NCBI RefSeq assembly: GCF_028993635.1
Contig: NZ_CP118631.1
Coordinates: 5,084,001 to 5,148,000, forward strand
Direction of reading: 5' to 3'
Origin: Mucilaginibacter sp. SJ
Lineage (GTDB): Bacteria > Bacteroidota > Bacteroidia > Sphingobacteriales > Sphingobacteriaceae
Length of the DNA: 64,000 bases
The stretch's first letter is position 1. Every line of letters begins with the position of its first letter. Shown piece after piece: positions 33,657 to 42,488 of this stretch. A program made the position numbers and the translations under genes. The notes under the pieces are model-generated. The model ran no database searches and was not told the DNA's origin. It worked only from the letters and a program-made list of their open reading frames with translations.

Positions 33657-36600
33657 ATGAAAAGAATCTTTACTATTTCAGGGTTGATGTTGTTACTGTT
33701 GTTTTGCTATGACGCGGCGTTTGCACAAAACGTTACACTAAAAGGTAAAATAACTGACGGAAAAACAGGCGAAGCTTTAATAGGTGTGTCTGTTTCAGTT
33801 AAAGGAACAACTATAGGTACCCAAACAGATGTAAATGGAGCTTTTACGCTCAAGGCCCCAGCAAACGGAACTTTATCAATAGCTTATATAGGCTATGCCA
33901 CACAGGAAGTAGCCATTGGCAATCAAACAACTATTAACGTCACACTTCAACCTCAAACCAATGAGCTGCAACAGGTAGTTGTTATTGGCTACGGTACCCA
34001 ACGAAAGCTTGACGTTACCGGATCGATAGCTACCGTTAAGGGTGCTGATGTTGCTAAACAGGCATCGCCAAATGCCTTGAGCGGCTTACAAGGTAAAGTA
34101 TCAGGTGTACAAATCACCAACAGTGGTTCCCCGGGTAAATCGCCGGATATTACCATCCGTGGTTTAGGTACCATTTATGGTAACACAAAACCATTGTTTG
34201 TGGTTGACGGAGTTTGGTATGATGATATCAGCTTCCTTAATCCGCAGGATATTGAAAGCTTCAGCATTTTGAAAGATGCATCAAGTACTGCTATCTACGG
34301 TATCCGTGCCGCTAACGGCGTTGTTTTAATCGGCACAAAACGTGGTACAAAAGGCAAACCGGTTATTAACTATAATGGCTATGTAGGTCTTCAGGCTGTT
34401 ACCAACCAGGTAAAAATGGCAAACGCCAATCAATATGCTACAGCGGTAAATGAGCTTTCAGCATTAAATGGCGGTGACCCGATATTCAGCGATCCTTCAT
34501 CATACGGTAAAGGAACCGACTGGTACAAACAAATATTGCGCAAGGCATTTACCACAAACCATGAGGCTTCAATAAGTGGTGGTACCGATAAGTATACTTA
34601 CAATTACTCGTTCGGTTACCTTAACCAGGATGGTTTGGCCAAAACAAATAACTATCAGCGTTATACAGTTCACTTGTCAAATGATTTTAAGCCAACTAAA
34701 AACTTAAAATTTGGTTACACCGCAAGTGCTTTGTCTGATGTATCGCGCGATGTTAACAGCGATATTTTCCACCAGTTATTTGGCGCGGCCCCTACACTAC
34801 CCGTACGCAAAGCCGATGGCAGTTATGGCGATCCTAACGATTATGGCACCGGTGATGGCAACAATTATAACCCGCAGGCCACTATTGATTTCTTTAACCA
34901 GAGAACAAAAAACAAGCGTTTTACTTACAATGCTTACGGCGAGGTTACCTTCCTTAAAAACTTCAAATTTAAATCAAGCTTTGGCGGCGATATCAGCCAG
35001 AATGAAGTAAGGGCATTTACACCTGAGTATACGGCCACCCTGCGTCAGCAAAGCAATAAAACCAATCTGGATATCAACCACACCGATGTTCGTAACTGGA
35101 TTTGGGAAAACACCCTTACCTATGATGTTAAAATAAAAGATCATAAAATGACAGCTTTGGTAGGTTACAGTGCGCAGAACAACCGCACCAGGCAAATAGA
35201 TGGTAAGGCCGATTATGTTCCGTATGTGAAAAACGGCAGCATCAGAAGCTCATTCCCTGACACCACTAACGTAAATTTCTTTGCAACTCCGGGCAGTCAG
35301 ATCCACACCCGTGCGTTATCACAATTTGCACGTGTTAACTATTCGTTCAGAGATAAATATTTATTGAATGCCTCTATTCGTCGTGATGGTGCTTCACAGT
35401 TTTATGGCGATCACACTTATGGTTACTTCCCTTCGGTTGGTGCCGGTTGGGTAATTACCAACGAGGAGTTCATGAAAGATCAGAAGGTATTCAGCAACCT
35501 GAAACTACGCGGAAGCTGGGGTAAAGTTGGTAACTCAGGCGTACCAATTAACCCTACCGTACAAGTTATCGCGACAGATCCTTACCTCACAGGTTTATTC
35601 GGCAATCCGCTTACTGTTTACCCGGGTGCAAGTATTAACTCTATTGTGCCGCCGTCTATTGTTTGGGAAAAAACAGTATCATCTGATTTTGGTATCGAAG
35701 GTGGCTTGCTTGATAACAAGTTAACTTTTGAAGCAGATTATTATAACAGGGAAACCCAGGATGCTATTTTCGCAATCCCGGTGGCTGGCTCATTGGGTAC
35801 AAATAACAGCTCACTGATAGGTAACCAGGCAAGTATCCAAAACAGGGGATGGGAATTTTCATTAGGTTGGAGAGATAACCCATCTAAAGATTTCAATTAC
35901 AGTATTAGCGGTAATATTGGTATCAATAATAATAAAGTACTTAATGTAGTAACCGGTCAAAACCCAATTTATGATGGTGGCGAAGGCATTGCCAACGGCG
36001 CATTAGCTACCCGCACCGTGGTTGGCCAGCCGATAGGACAGTTTTATGGCTACAAAGTAACAGGCATTTTCCAAACCGCACAGCAGGTTGCTGCTTCAAA
36101 ACAACCGGGCGCGGCCCCTGGCGATTTCATTTACCAGGATACCAATAACGACGGCATATTGGATAGTCGTGACCGCGTAGCCTTAGGTAGCCCGCTGCCA
36201 AAATATAACTACGGTATAAACACATCATTCACCTACAAAAACTTCGACCTGGCGTTAGATTTTCAGGGTGTTGCGGGTGTAAGTGTTTATAACGCCAATA
36301 TCGCTTACCGTTTTGGTAACGAAAACTTCACTCAGGACTTTTATGATCATCGCTGGCACGGGGCTGGTACTTCAAATACCTACCCTTCAGTAAACGTTGG
36401 TAAAAACAGCAATGCCGCCCCTAACTCATTTTATGTTGAAAGCGGTGCATACTTCAGGATGAGGAACGCGCAGCTGGGTTATACCATTCCGGGCGACTTC
36501 CTGAAGAAACTGAATATTTCAAAAGTCAGGATCTATGCAAACGCACAAAACGCCATCAACCTGTTTGGTTACAAAGGCTTCTCGCCAGAGATTGGTGGTG

Positions 36601-36680
36601 CTGTAGGCAGCCGTGGTATTGATGCAAGTGTGTATCCGTTATTTGCTACCTATAATTTTGGTGTTAACGTTACTTTTTAA
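33657..36680 (+). CDS. SusC/RagA-family TonB-linked outer-membrane transporter
   Basis: 1007 residues. The signal peptide ends near DAAFAQ. A CarboxypepD_reg-like domain (VTLKGKITDGKTGEALIGVSVSVKGT) comes before the SusC-specific linker QQVVVIGYGTQRKLDVTGSI, the plug (GLQGKVSGVQITNSGSPGKSPDITIRGLGT, VDGVWYDDISFLNPQDIESFSILKDASSTAIYG) and a 22-strand-type barrel ending NFGVNVTF. It imports oligosaccharides, energised by TonB, with its SusD partner 11 bases downstream. No FecI/FecR pair is present; the propeller regulator is the likely controller. Confidence 0.96.
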   Translation: MKRIFTISGLMLLLLFCYDAAFAQNVTLKGKITDGKTGEALIGVSVSVKGTTIGTQTDVNGAFTLKAPANGTLSIAYIGYATQEVAIGNQTTINVTLQPQTNELQQVVVIGYGTQRKLDVTGSIATVKGADVAKQASPNALSGLQGKVSGVQITNSGSPGKSPDITIRGLGTIYGNTKPLFVVDGVWYDDISFLNPQDIESFSILKDASSTAIYGIRAANGVVLIGTKRGTKGKPVINYNGYVGLQAVTNQVKMANANQYATAVNELSALNGGDPIFSDPSSYGKGTDWYKQILRKAFTTNHEASISGGTDKYTYNYSFGYLNQDGLAKTNNYQRYTVHLSNDFKPTKNLKFGYTASALSDVSRDVNSDIFHQLFGAAPTLPVRKADGSYGDPNDYGTGDGNNYNPQATIDFFNQRTKNKRFTYNAYGEVTFLKNFKFKSSFGGDISQNEVRAFTPEYTATLRQQSNKTNLDINHTDVRNWIWENTLTYDVKIKDHKMTALVGYSAQNNRTRQIDGKADYVPYVKNGSIRSSFPDTTNVNFFATPGSQIHTRALSQFARVNYSFRDKYLLNASIRRDGASQFYGDHTYGYFPSVGAGWVITNEEFMKDQKVFSNLKLRGSWGKVGNSGVPINPTVQVIATDPYLTGLFGNPLTVYPGASINSIVPPSIVWEKTVSSDFGIEGGLLDNKLTFEADYYNRETQDAIFAIPVAGSLGTNNSSLIGNQASIQNRGWEFSLGWRDNPSKDFNYSISGNIGINNNKVLNVVTGQNPIYDGGEGIANGALATRTVVGQPIGQFYGYKVTGIFQTAQQVAASKQPGAAPGDFIYQDTNNDGILDSRDRVALGSPLPKYNYGINTSFTYKNFDLALDFQGVAGVSVYNANIAYRFGNENFTQDFYDHRWHGAGTSNTYPSVNVGKNSNAAPNSFYVESGAYFRMRNAQLGYTIPGDFLKKLNISKVRIYANAQNAINLFGYKGFSPEIGGAVGSRGIDASVYPLFATYNFGVNVTF

Positions 36681-36691
36681 TCAATATAAAG

Positions 36692-38173
36692 ATGAAAAAT
36701 AGTACAAAATATATGCATAAGGCCATCGCTGTAGGTCTTATCGCTTCATTCATATCGTTTCAAAGCTGTAAAAAAAGCTTCTTAAATGTCGATCCGGCTC
36801 AAAATACCGCGGCAACCCAATTTTTCAAAACCCAGGATGATGCTACTAAAGCGGTTAGCGCCATGTATGCTAACCTGCGCGAGTGGAACAATATCGCTTT
36901 TGCACCTATTGCTGTAGAGAGCATGGGTTCTGACGATGTAGAAAAAGGCAGTACCGCCAGTGATGCTACCTTCTTTAATGACTATCACAAATTTACCATT
37001 ACTGCGGGGGATGCCCAATTGGGTGGTTTCTGGAAAGGTCAGTACCAGAACATCAACTTTGCTAACCAGATCTTGACCAATGTGCCTGGTATTACCATGG
37101 ATGAAAATTTAAAGGCAAGGTATCTGGCCGAAGCTAAGTTTATCAGGGCTTATTCATATTTTAGGTTGGTTAGGGCTTTTGGCGATGTGCCGTTGCGCTT
37201 AACCTTACCTAAAGATGCATCTGAATATAACTTACCCCGTACAGCAAAAGCACAGGTTTGGGCTGCTATTGAAACAGATTTAACTGATGCCGCTAATGTG
37301 TTGCCGCAAACCTACAGCTCGGCCGATATCGGTCATGCTACTAAAGGCGCTGCTATTGCATTGCATGCAAAAGTTGCCATGTACCTGAAAAAGTGGAGCG
37401 ATGTATTGAATTATACCAACCAGGTAATGGGCATGGGCTATTTGTTGTTTCCAAATTACGAACAAATGTTCCGCACCAATCATAAAAACAACCAGGAATC
37501 TGTATTTGAAATACAGTGTGCATTGATCCCTAACAATCCGGATGCATCAAACTCACAATACTCGCAGGTACAGGGAGTACGTGGCGTTACCGGTGGTGGC
37601 TGGGGTTTTAACGTGCCAAGTCCGGAGCTGGCGGCAGCTTATGAAACCGGCGATCCGCGACGTGACGCTACCATCATTTTCAGGGGCGAAACTACGCCAG
37701 AGGGTGATAAGATCCCGGCCAGCGGAGATAACCCGATGTATAACCAAAAATCATACGTTCCTTTTAGCCTGTATGTATCAGGCTTTAATGAAGGTTGCCA
37801 GCAAAATAAAATCGTTTTACGCTATGCTGATGTATTGCTGATGAACGCTGAAGCTAATAATGAGCTTGGTAATTCTGCAGCTGCCTTAATTCCGTTAGAG
37901 CAGGTTCGCGCCCGTGCCCGTGCAGGAAACAATGCTATTTTGCCAAAAGTAATTACAACCGATCAGGCAACCCTTCGTAAAGCTATATACCAGGAAAGAC
38001 GGGTTGAACTGGCTATGGAATTTGAACGTTATTTCGACGTGATCCGTCAGGGCAGGGGTACCGAGGTTTTTGGCTCACGCGGTTGGAAAGCCGGCAAAAA
38101 CGAAGTATGGCCGGTGCCACAAAATGAAATTGACCTGAGCGGTGGCGCATTAACACAAAACCCTGGTTATTAA
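36692..38173 (+). CDS. SusD/RagB-family surface glycan-binding lipoprotein
   Basis: 493 residues. The lipoprotein signal ends IASFISFQSCKKSFLNVDP. The TPR-rich SusD fold is recognisable from FFKTQDDATKAVSAMYANLREW, ARYLAEAKFIRAYSYFRLVRAFGDVPL and the C-terminal RKAIYQERRVELAMEFERYFDVIRQGRG. It forms the lid of the SusC channel and captures glycan at the surface. A terminator hairpin follows, separating it from the glucanase gene. Confidence 0.96.
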   Translation: MKNSTKYMHKAIAVGLIASFISFQSCKKSFLNVDPAQNTAATQFFKTQDDATKAVSAMYANLREWNNIAFAPIAVESMGSDDVEKGSTASDATFFNDYHKFTITAGDAQLGGFWKGQYQNINFANQILTNVPGITMDENLKARYLAEAKFIRAYSYFRLVRAFGDVPLRLTLPKDASEYNLPRTAKAQVWAAIETDLTDAANVLPQTYSSADIGHATKGAAIALHAKVAMYLKKWSDVLNYTNQVMGMGYLLFPNYEQMFRTNHKNNQESVFEIQCALIPNNPDASNSQYSQVQGVRGVTGGGWGFNVPSPELAAAYETGDPRRDATIIFRGETTPEGDKIPASGDNPMYNQKSYVPFSLYVSGFNEGCQQNKIVLRYADVLLMNAEANNELGNSAAALIPLEQVRARARAGNNAILPKVITTDQATLRKAIYQERRVELAMEFERYFDVIRQGRGTEVFGSRGWKAGKNEVWPVPQNEIDLSGGALTQNPGY

Positions 38174-38207
38174 TTAGCCAATAAAATACACACAGTTGAT
38201 TGATGAT

Positions 38208-38249
38208 GAGGTTGCCTTGTTGGGTTTAACGGGCAACCTCTCTTTTTTT
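38208..38249 (+). terminator. Intrinsic terminator between susD and the glucanase gene
   Basis: GAGGTTGCC and GGCAACCTC form a perfect 9-bp stem with a 15-base loop, followed by TCTTTTTTT. It may be full or partial, giving susCD more transcript than the downstream genes. Confidence 0.75.
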
Positions 38250-38290
38250 AATGAAAACCCCATTTTTCATATTTAAACCCAAATAGCTTT

Positions 38291-39643
38291 ATGAAAAAAC
38301 TATTTATTACTCCGGTATTTATATTGACTGCCATTTGCGCCTTGGCCCAAAAGCAAACAAAAAAATCAGAAGACGGCATTAAGCCCGTAGGTATTATCAA
38401 AAACCTTACGGATAGCGCTTTGCTTGATGTGGTGCAGCGCCAAACGTTCCGTTATTTCTGGGACTTTGGTCACTCGGTGAGCGGGCTGGCCCGTGAGCGC
38501 AGTAACACTTCTTTTGATTACGGCAACGAGGTGGTAACTACCGGTGGTTCGGGATTTGGCATCATGTCGCTCATTGTGGCCGATAGTCGCAAATGGATCA
38601 GCCATGAGCAGGCAGTTGACCGTATGGTTAAGATCGTTAACTTTTTATACAAGGCCGATGCTTTTCATGGCGCTTTCCCGCACTGGTTAAATGGCGAAAC
38701 CGGTAAAGTGATCCGTTTTGGCCGTAAGGATGATGGGGCTGACATTGTGGAATCGGCTTATCTTTTTCAGGGTTTATTGTGCGCGAGGCAGTATTTTAAT
38801 GCCGATGATCCAAAGGAGCGCCGGATCCGCGATGTGATTAACTGGATGTGGGGCGAAATGGAATGGAGCTGGTTTACCCGTGATGGCCGCGACTACCTTT
38901 ACTGGCACTGGAGCCCCAACAATGGCTGGGCCATGAATTTCCCGATCCACGGCTTTAACGAATGTTTAATAACTTATGTGCTGGCTGCATCGGCACAGCG
39001 TTACCCGGTTAGCGCCGAGGTGTACCATCGTGGTTGGGCGCAAAGCGACTTCTTTAAAAACGGGAAAACTTTTTACGGTTTTAAATTACCGCTTGGTTTT
39101 GATTATGGCGGTCCGCTATTCTTCTCGCAATATTCTTTCCTCGGCCTTAATCCTAAGGGATTAAAGGACGAGTATGCCGACTACTGGGAACAAAACAAAA
39201 ATCACACCCTGATCAATCATGCTTACTGTGTTGATAATCCTAAAAAATTTAAGGGCTACGGTGAAAATTGCTGGGGACTAACTGCCAGCGATAACTTTGA
39301 GGGCTACAATGCGCATTCGCCAACCAACGACCTCGGTGTAATTACCCCAACTGCCGCGCTATCGGCATTCCCTTATACGCCGGAATATTCGATGAAAGCC
39401 TTGCGTCATTTTTATTACGACCTGGGCGATAAGATCTGGGGTGAGTATGGCTTTACCGATGCCTTCAGCGAATCGCATAACTGGTACGCCAACTCCTATT
39501 TGGCCATCGACCAGGGCCCGATCATTGTGATGATTGAAAACTACCGGACCGGTTTGCTCTGGAAACTTTTCATGAGCTGCCCCGAGGTTCAGGGTGGTTT
39601 GAAAAAACTGGGTTTTGAAAGCCCCGCTATCGTGAAAAATTAA
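38291..39643 (+). CDS. Glycoamylase-like family protein, probable GH144 endo-beta-1,2-glucanase
   Basis: 450 residues with a signal peptide (MKKLFITPVFILTAICALAQ). The sequence VVQRQTFRYFWDFGHSVSGLARERSN, then GGSGFGIMSLIVADSRKWISHEQAVDRMVKIVNFL, HWLNGETGKVIRFGRKDDGADIVESAYLFQGLL and YWHWSPNNGWAMNFPIHGFNECLITYVL is the PF10091 (alpha/alpha)6-barrel. In CAZy these are GH144, whose characterised member from Chitinophaga cleaves linear beta-1,2-glucan. Position behind susCD fits that role. Exact substrate is inferred from family. Confidence 0.87.
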   Translation: MKKLFITPVFILTAICALAQKQTKKSEDGIKPVGIIKNLTDSALLDVVQRQTFRYFWDFGHSVSGLARERSNTSFDYGNEVVTTGGSGFGIMSLIVADSRKWISHEQAVDRMVKIVNFLYKADAFHGAFPHWLNGETGKVIRFGRKDDGADIVESAYLFQGLLCARQYFNADDPKERRIRDVINWMWGEMEWSWFTRDGRDYLYWHWSPNNGWAMNFPIHGFNECLITYVLAASAQRYPVSAEVYHRGWAQSDFFKNGKTFYGFKLPLGFDYGGPLFFSQYSFLGLNPKGLKDEYADYWEQNKNHTLINHAYCVDNPKKFKGYGENCWGLTASDNFEGYNAHSPTNDLGVITPTAALSAFPYTPEYSMKALRHFYYDLGDKIWGEYGFTDAFSESHNWYANSYLAIDQGPIIVMIENYRTGLLWKLFMSCPEVQGGLKKLGFESPAIVKN

Positions 39644-39745
39644 TTCGGCATAAAAAATAAACAAAAGGCCGATAAAGAGGTTAAATTTGTTTTAAAGCAA
39701 CGGCGGTAATTACGTCGGTTGCAAAACAAAGAAGCATTTTAACCC

Positions 39746-40543
39746 ATGATCAAAACAATACGAATTACAGGAATGCTAAGCTTACTCTTAGCATTCTCTT
39801 TTTTAGCCAAGTCCCAAAATTTGACCTCGTTTGACAGGGGTAGCTTTATTTTTAAAGTAGACACACTACCATACCGAATTTTATTTCCGAAGCATTTTAA
39901 TCCGGGTCAAAAGTACCCTTTATTGTTTGTATTACACGGTTCGGGCGAGCGGGGAAACAATAATGAATCGCAACTGGCTTATGGGGCACAACGGTTCTTA
40001 CAGGACAGCTGCAGGGAGTTATACGAGTCTATCGTTGTTTTTCCGCAATGCCCGGCAAAAAGTTATTGGAGCAATGTAAAGCAGGTTACCGATTCGGCGA
40101 CCAATAAACGCAAATTTATTTTCCAGGAAAATGCGCCGCCAACAATGGCGATGATCATGCTGATGGGATTGGTTGACCAGTTTTTAGATAAGCCATTTGT
40201 TGATAAGCACAAAGTTTATGTGGGAGGCCTTAGCATGGGTGGTATGGGTACCTTCGAGATCATTGGCCGCGAGCCCAGGATATTTGCCGCAGCTTTCGCT
40301 ATCTGCGGAGGCGATAATACGCTGAACGCGAAGAAATACGCCAAAAAAGTTCCGCTCTGGATTTTTCACGGTAATAATGACCCGGTAGTACCTGCCGATC
40401 ATTCGCGGGTAATGGTTGATGCTATTAAAGAGGCGGGAGGCAAGCCACGGTTTACTTTATATCCAGGTGTAGGACACAATAGTTGGGACAATGCGTTCAA
40501 TGAGCCTGATCTGTTGCATTGGTTGTTTTCGCATAGTAAGTAG
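39746..40543 (+). CDS. Secreted alpha/beta hydrolase (prolyl-oligopeptidase/esterase-like)
   Basis: 265 residues with a signal peptide (MIKTIRITGMLSLLLAFSFLAKSQ). The oxyanion region is LLFVLHGSGERGNN. The nucleophile Ser is in VYVGGLSMGGMGTF, the Asp in IFHGNNDPVVPADHS and the His in YPGVGHNSWDNAF, a complete catalytic triad. Family members are esterases or peptidases. In this locus it could remove acyl decorations from the glycan, but this is inference from position. Confidence 0.88.
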   Translation: MIKTIRITGMLSLLLAFSFLAKSQNLTSFDRGSFIFKVDTLPYRILFPKHFNPGQKYPLLFVLHGSGERGNNNESQLAYGAQRFLQDSCRELYESIVVFPQCPAKSYWSNVKQVTDSATNKRKFIFQENAPPTMAMIMLMGLVDQFLDKPFVDKHKVYVGGLSMGGMGTFEIIGREPRIFAAAFAICGGDNTLNAKKYAKKVPLWIFHGNNDPVVPADHSRVMVDAIKEAGGKPRFTLYPGVGHNSWDNAFNEPDLLHWLFSHSK

Positions 40544-40567
40544 GGAAACAGGAATGTAAATGGTTGT

Positions 40568-40766
40568 TATGCTCAACCCGTCAAAGCATGGTGGGTTGGG
40601 CCTCTGCGTGTCCTTCGGCAGGCTGCCCATGAAATGATTAAAATGGGTGTCATACTGAGCCCGTCGAAGTATGGCGGGCAGGCCTCTGCACACGAGTCTT
40701 CGACAGGCTCAGACTGACAAGCCCTCTTTGTCATCTAACCTTCAGGGTCCATGGATTTAATAACTC
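40568..40766. repeat. Dispersed copies of the 144-bp family (GTCGAAGCATGG / CTTCGACAGGCTCAG)
   Basis: One degenerate unit (40568-40630) and one fairly complete unit (40648-40766) share the words TGTCATACTGAGCCCGTCGA and GTCTTCGACAGGCTCAGACT with the tandem array at 51617-52336. It fills the 325-base gap, in which no gene is seen. Confidence 0.75.
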
Positions 40767-40868
40767 AGGATTACAGTCACCTTACACCAAATAGCATTTC
40801 ACCTTCACAGATCCCGATTTTTCCCACTCAGGATAACCATATATTAGTTTGATTGGAAAAGTTATTGA

Positions 40869-42011
40869 CTATTCTTCCTCTTCTGATTTCTTGGGAAGAT
40901 TTTTGGCGTTGAAGCGTGGCTTGAACCCTAATTTAGGTGCAGGAGCTTCTGTAGCTGGTGCCTGAGGCGCTTCGGTGGGCTTATCCTCTTTCTCATCTTC
41001 TGCCGGAGCCTCATTTTCAGGCGTTTTCGGCTTCATTGCAGCTGAATTAAAGCGTGGTTTAAAGCCAAGCTTTGGTGCGGGAGGTTCAGAACCCGGTTTT
41101 ACTTCTTCAATCGTTGGTTGCGGAGTCTCGGCTGATGGTTTTGCCTCTTCAACTGGTTGTTCCGATTCAGCCGGTTTAGGTTTCATCATAGCCGCGTTGA
41201 AGCGTGGCTTGAATCCCACTTTAGGGGCAGGTGCTTCGGTTACCGGCGTTTGAGGCTCTTCAGGCGGAGCATTCTCGTTTTTCTCTTCAGCAGGCGCTTC
41301 ATTTTCTACCGGTTTGGGTTTTACCATACCGGCATTAAAGCGTGGTTTAAAGCCCATTTTAGGTGCCGGTGCATCCGCAGGTGGAGCTGTCGGAGTTTCT
41401 TCCTTTTTGTCTTCTGCCTGTGTTTCTGTTTCAGCTGGTTTCGGTTTTACCATGGCAGCATTGAAACGTGGTTTAAAGCCTGGCTTGGCAGGTGTCGCAG
41501 GTGTTTCTGTAGCAGGAGCCGAAGCCTCAGCTTGTTGCTCTTTTTCGTTTTCGGGTGTTGCTTCGCTTACTGTTGGCTTAGCTTTTGCCATGGTCGGGTT
41601 AAAGCGAGGCTTGAACGCTGGTTTGGGGGCAGTTTCAGGGGATGATGTTGCCGATGTTTTGGGTTCAGCTGCCTGTTGTTTAAATTCTTCAGCAGGAGCT
41701 GCAGGTTTTGGTGCGACCGGACGGAACTTCGGCGTAAAGCCAACTTTGGACGGCGTACCGGGTTCTGTCAAACTTTCGGTAATGGTTTGCTCGGCAAGCG
41801 GGTTTTGGATATGTGCTTTTTCGGTTTTAACTTCAAGCGGAACCGGGAACCGCCGCCTTAGTTTATTAAACCAGTACTTTTTGGTATGGTCGAAACTTTT
41901 TTCGCCCATCTGTTCAAAGTGATCTTTAAATTCAGAAAACAAAGCAGGTTCGCCCTGTTGCAGAGCGGCAAGATCAATTCTTTTCTTCTTTAAAAATTCT
42001 TCAAAAACCAT
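40869..42011 (-). CDS. Disordered repeat protein with seven KPRFN boxes
   Basis: 380 residues, not recognised as any named family. Residues 1-60 form a conserved-looking domain (MVFEEFLKKKRIDLAALQQG... KKYWFNKLRRRFP). The rest is Pro/Ala/Glu/Lys-rich and disordered, but carries a box with the consensus GFKPRFNAAMVKPKP at about residues 91 (degenerate, GFTPKFRP), 132, 178, 220, 266, 316 and 362. Spacing is 41-50 residues and the linkers are acidic. The pattern suggests multivalent binding by a short cationic/aromatic motif. There is no signal peptide. It lies upstream, on the same strand, of the DUF2442 and YebC genes. Confidence 0.85.
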   Translation of the reverse strand: MVFEEFLKKKRIDLAALQQGEPALFSEFKDHFEQMGEKSFDHTKKYWFNKLRRRFPVPLEVKTEKAHIQNPLAEQTITESLTEPGTPSKVGFTPKFRPVAPKPAAPAEEFKQQAAEPKTSATSSPETAPKPAFKPRFNPTMAKAKPTVSEATPENEKEQQAEASAPATETPATPAKPGFKPRFNAAMVKPKPAETETQAEDKKEETPTAPPADAPAPKMGFKPRFNAGMVKPKPVENEAPAEEKNENAPPEEPQTPVTEAPAPKVGFKPRFNAAMMKPKPAESEQPVEEAKPSAETPQPTIEEVKPGSEPPAPKLGFKPRFNSAAMKPKTPENEAPAEDEKEDKPTEAPQAPATEAPAPKLGFKPRFNAKNLPKKSEEEE

Positions 42012-42017
42012 TTGTTT

Positions 42018-42101
42018 AGATATGAGATGTTAGATATGAGATTTGAGATAATTGAAGGCGGATAGCCTTGTCTCATATCTCAAGTCTCATATCTCAAATC
42101 T
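42018..42101. repeat. Inverted pair of GATATGAGA word strings
   Basis: Left arm 42018-42050 (AGATATGAGATGTTAGATAT, then GAGATTTGAGATA). Right arm 42070-42101 has the complements (TCTCATATCTCAAGTCTCAT). The arms are 19 bases apart and separate the KPRFN gene from the DUF2442 gene. Confidence 0.7.
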
Positions 42102-42104
42102 GAC

Positions 42105-42320
42105 TTATAGCGTTACATCCACACCCAGCTTGTTAAAACGGATGCCTTTTTCGGTTTGGCTCCAGTCTTCACGTTCCTCATCGGTAGCGTTTAATAACTG
42201 TGGAAACCATTCCAACGGGAAAGCCTGCGGCTTGCCACCATCAGTTTCCACAAAAAGAAGGCCGTTAGCAAAGGTAACCCTTACTTTTTTTTCTCCTTTA
42301 CGTGTGTTGAATAGTGGCAT
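42105..42320 (-). CDS. DUF2442 domain protein, 71 aa
   Basis: A compact protein, MPLFNTRKGEKKVRVTFANG, then LLFVETDGGKPQAFPLEWFPQLLNATDEEREDW and ends GIRFNKLGVDVTL. The pattern 'v.f.dg.l.v...dG......pL.wfP.L..at.eer..w......gi.w..ld.D' is DUF2442. Its function is unknown. Relatives occasionally sit near toxin-antitoxin genes, but no toxin partner is visible here. Confidence 0.85.
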   Translation of the reverse strand: MPLFNTRKGEKKVRVTFANGLLFVETDGGKPQAFPLEWFPQLLNATDEEREDWSQTEKGIRFNKLGVDVTL

Positions 42321-42334
42321 GATGTTTCTTCTTT

Positions 42335-42426
42335 ATGTCATTGCGAGGAGGAACGACGAAGCAATCGCATGCTGTACAGAGCGATGATGCTTCTGTGCGA
42401 TTGCCACGCCATCGCTCGCAATGACA
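42335..42426. repeat. GTCATTGCGAGG hairpin repeat
   Basis: ATGTCATTGCGAGG...GAAGCAATCGC at the left and GCGATTGCCACG...CGCTCGCAATGACAT at the right are near-complements, giving a roughly 90-base hairpin. This repeat type is widespread in Bacteroidota. A worn relative lies at 18003-18053. Confidence 0.8.
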
Positions 42427-42488
42427 TGGTGTTTATTGTTTGAGTGGAACTAAATCCGAAATCGAAATTCTCAAATCCGATATCAGAA

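Noticed and set aside
41314..41922. Long frames antisense to the KPRFN-repeat gene, up to 202 codons
   Set aside because: They are mirror images of the repetitive Pro/Ala/Glu-rich coding strand. The minus-strand frame is full-length, has a coherent N-terminal domain and fits the direction of its neighbours.
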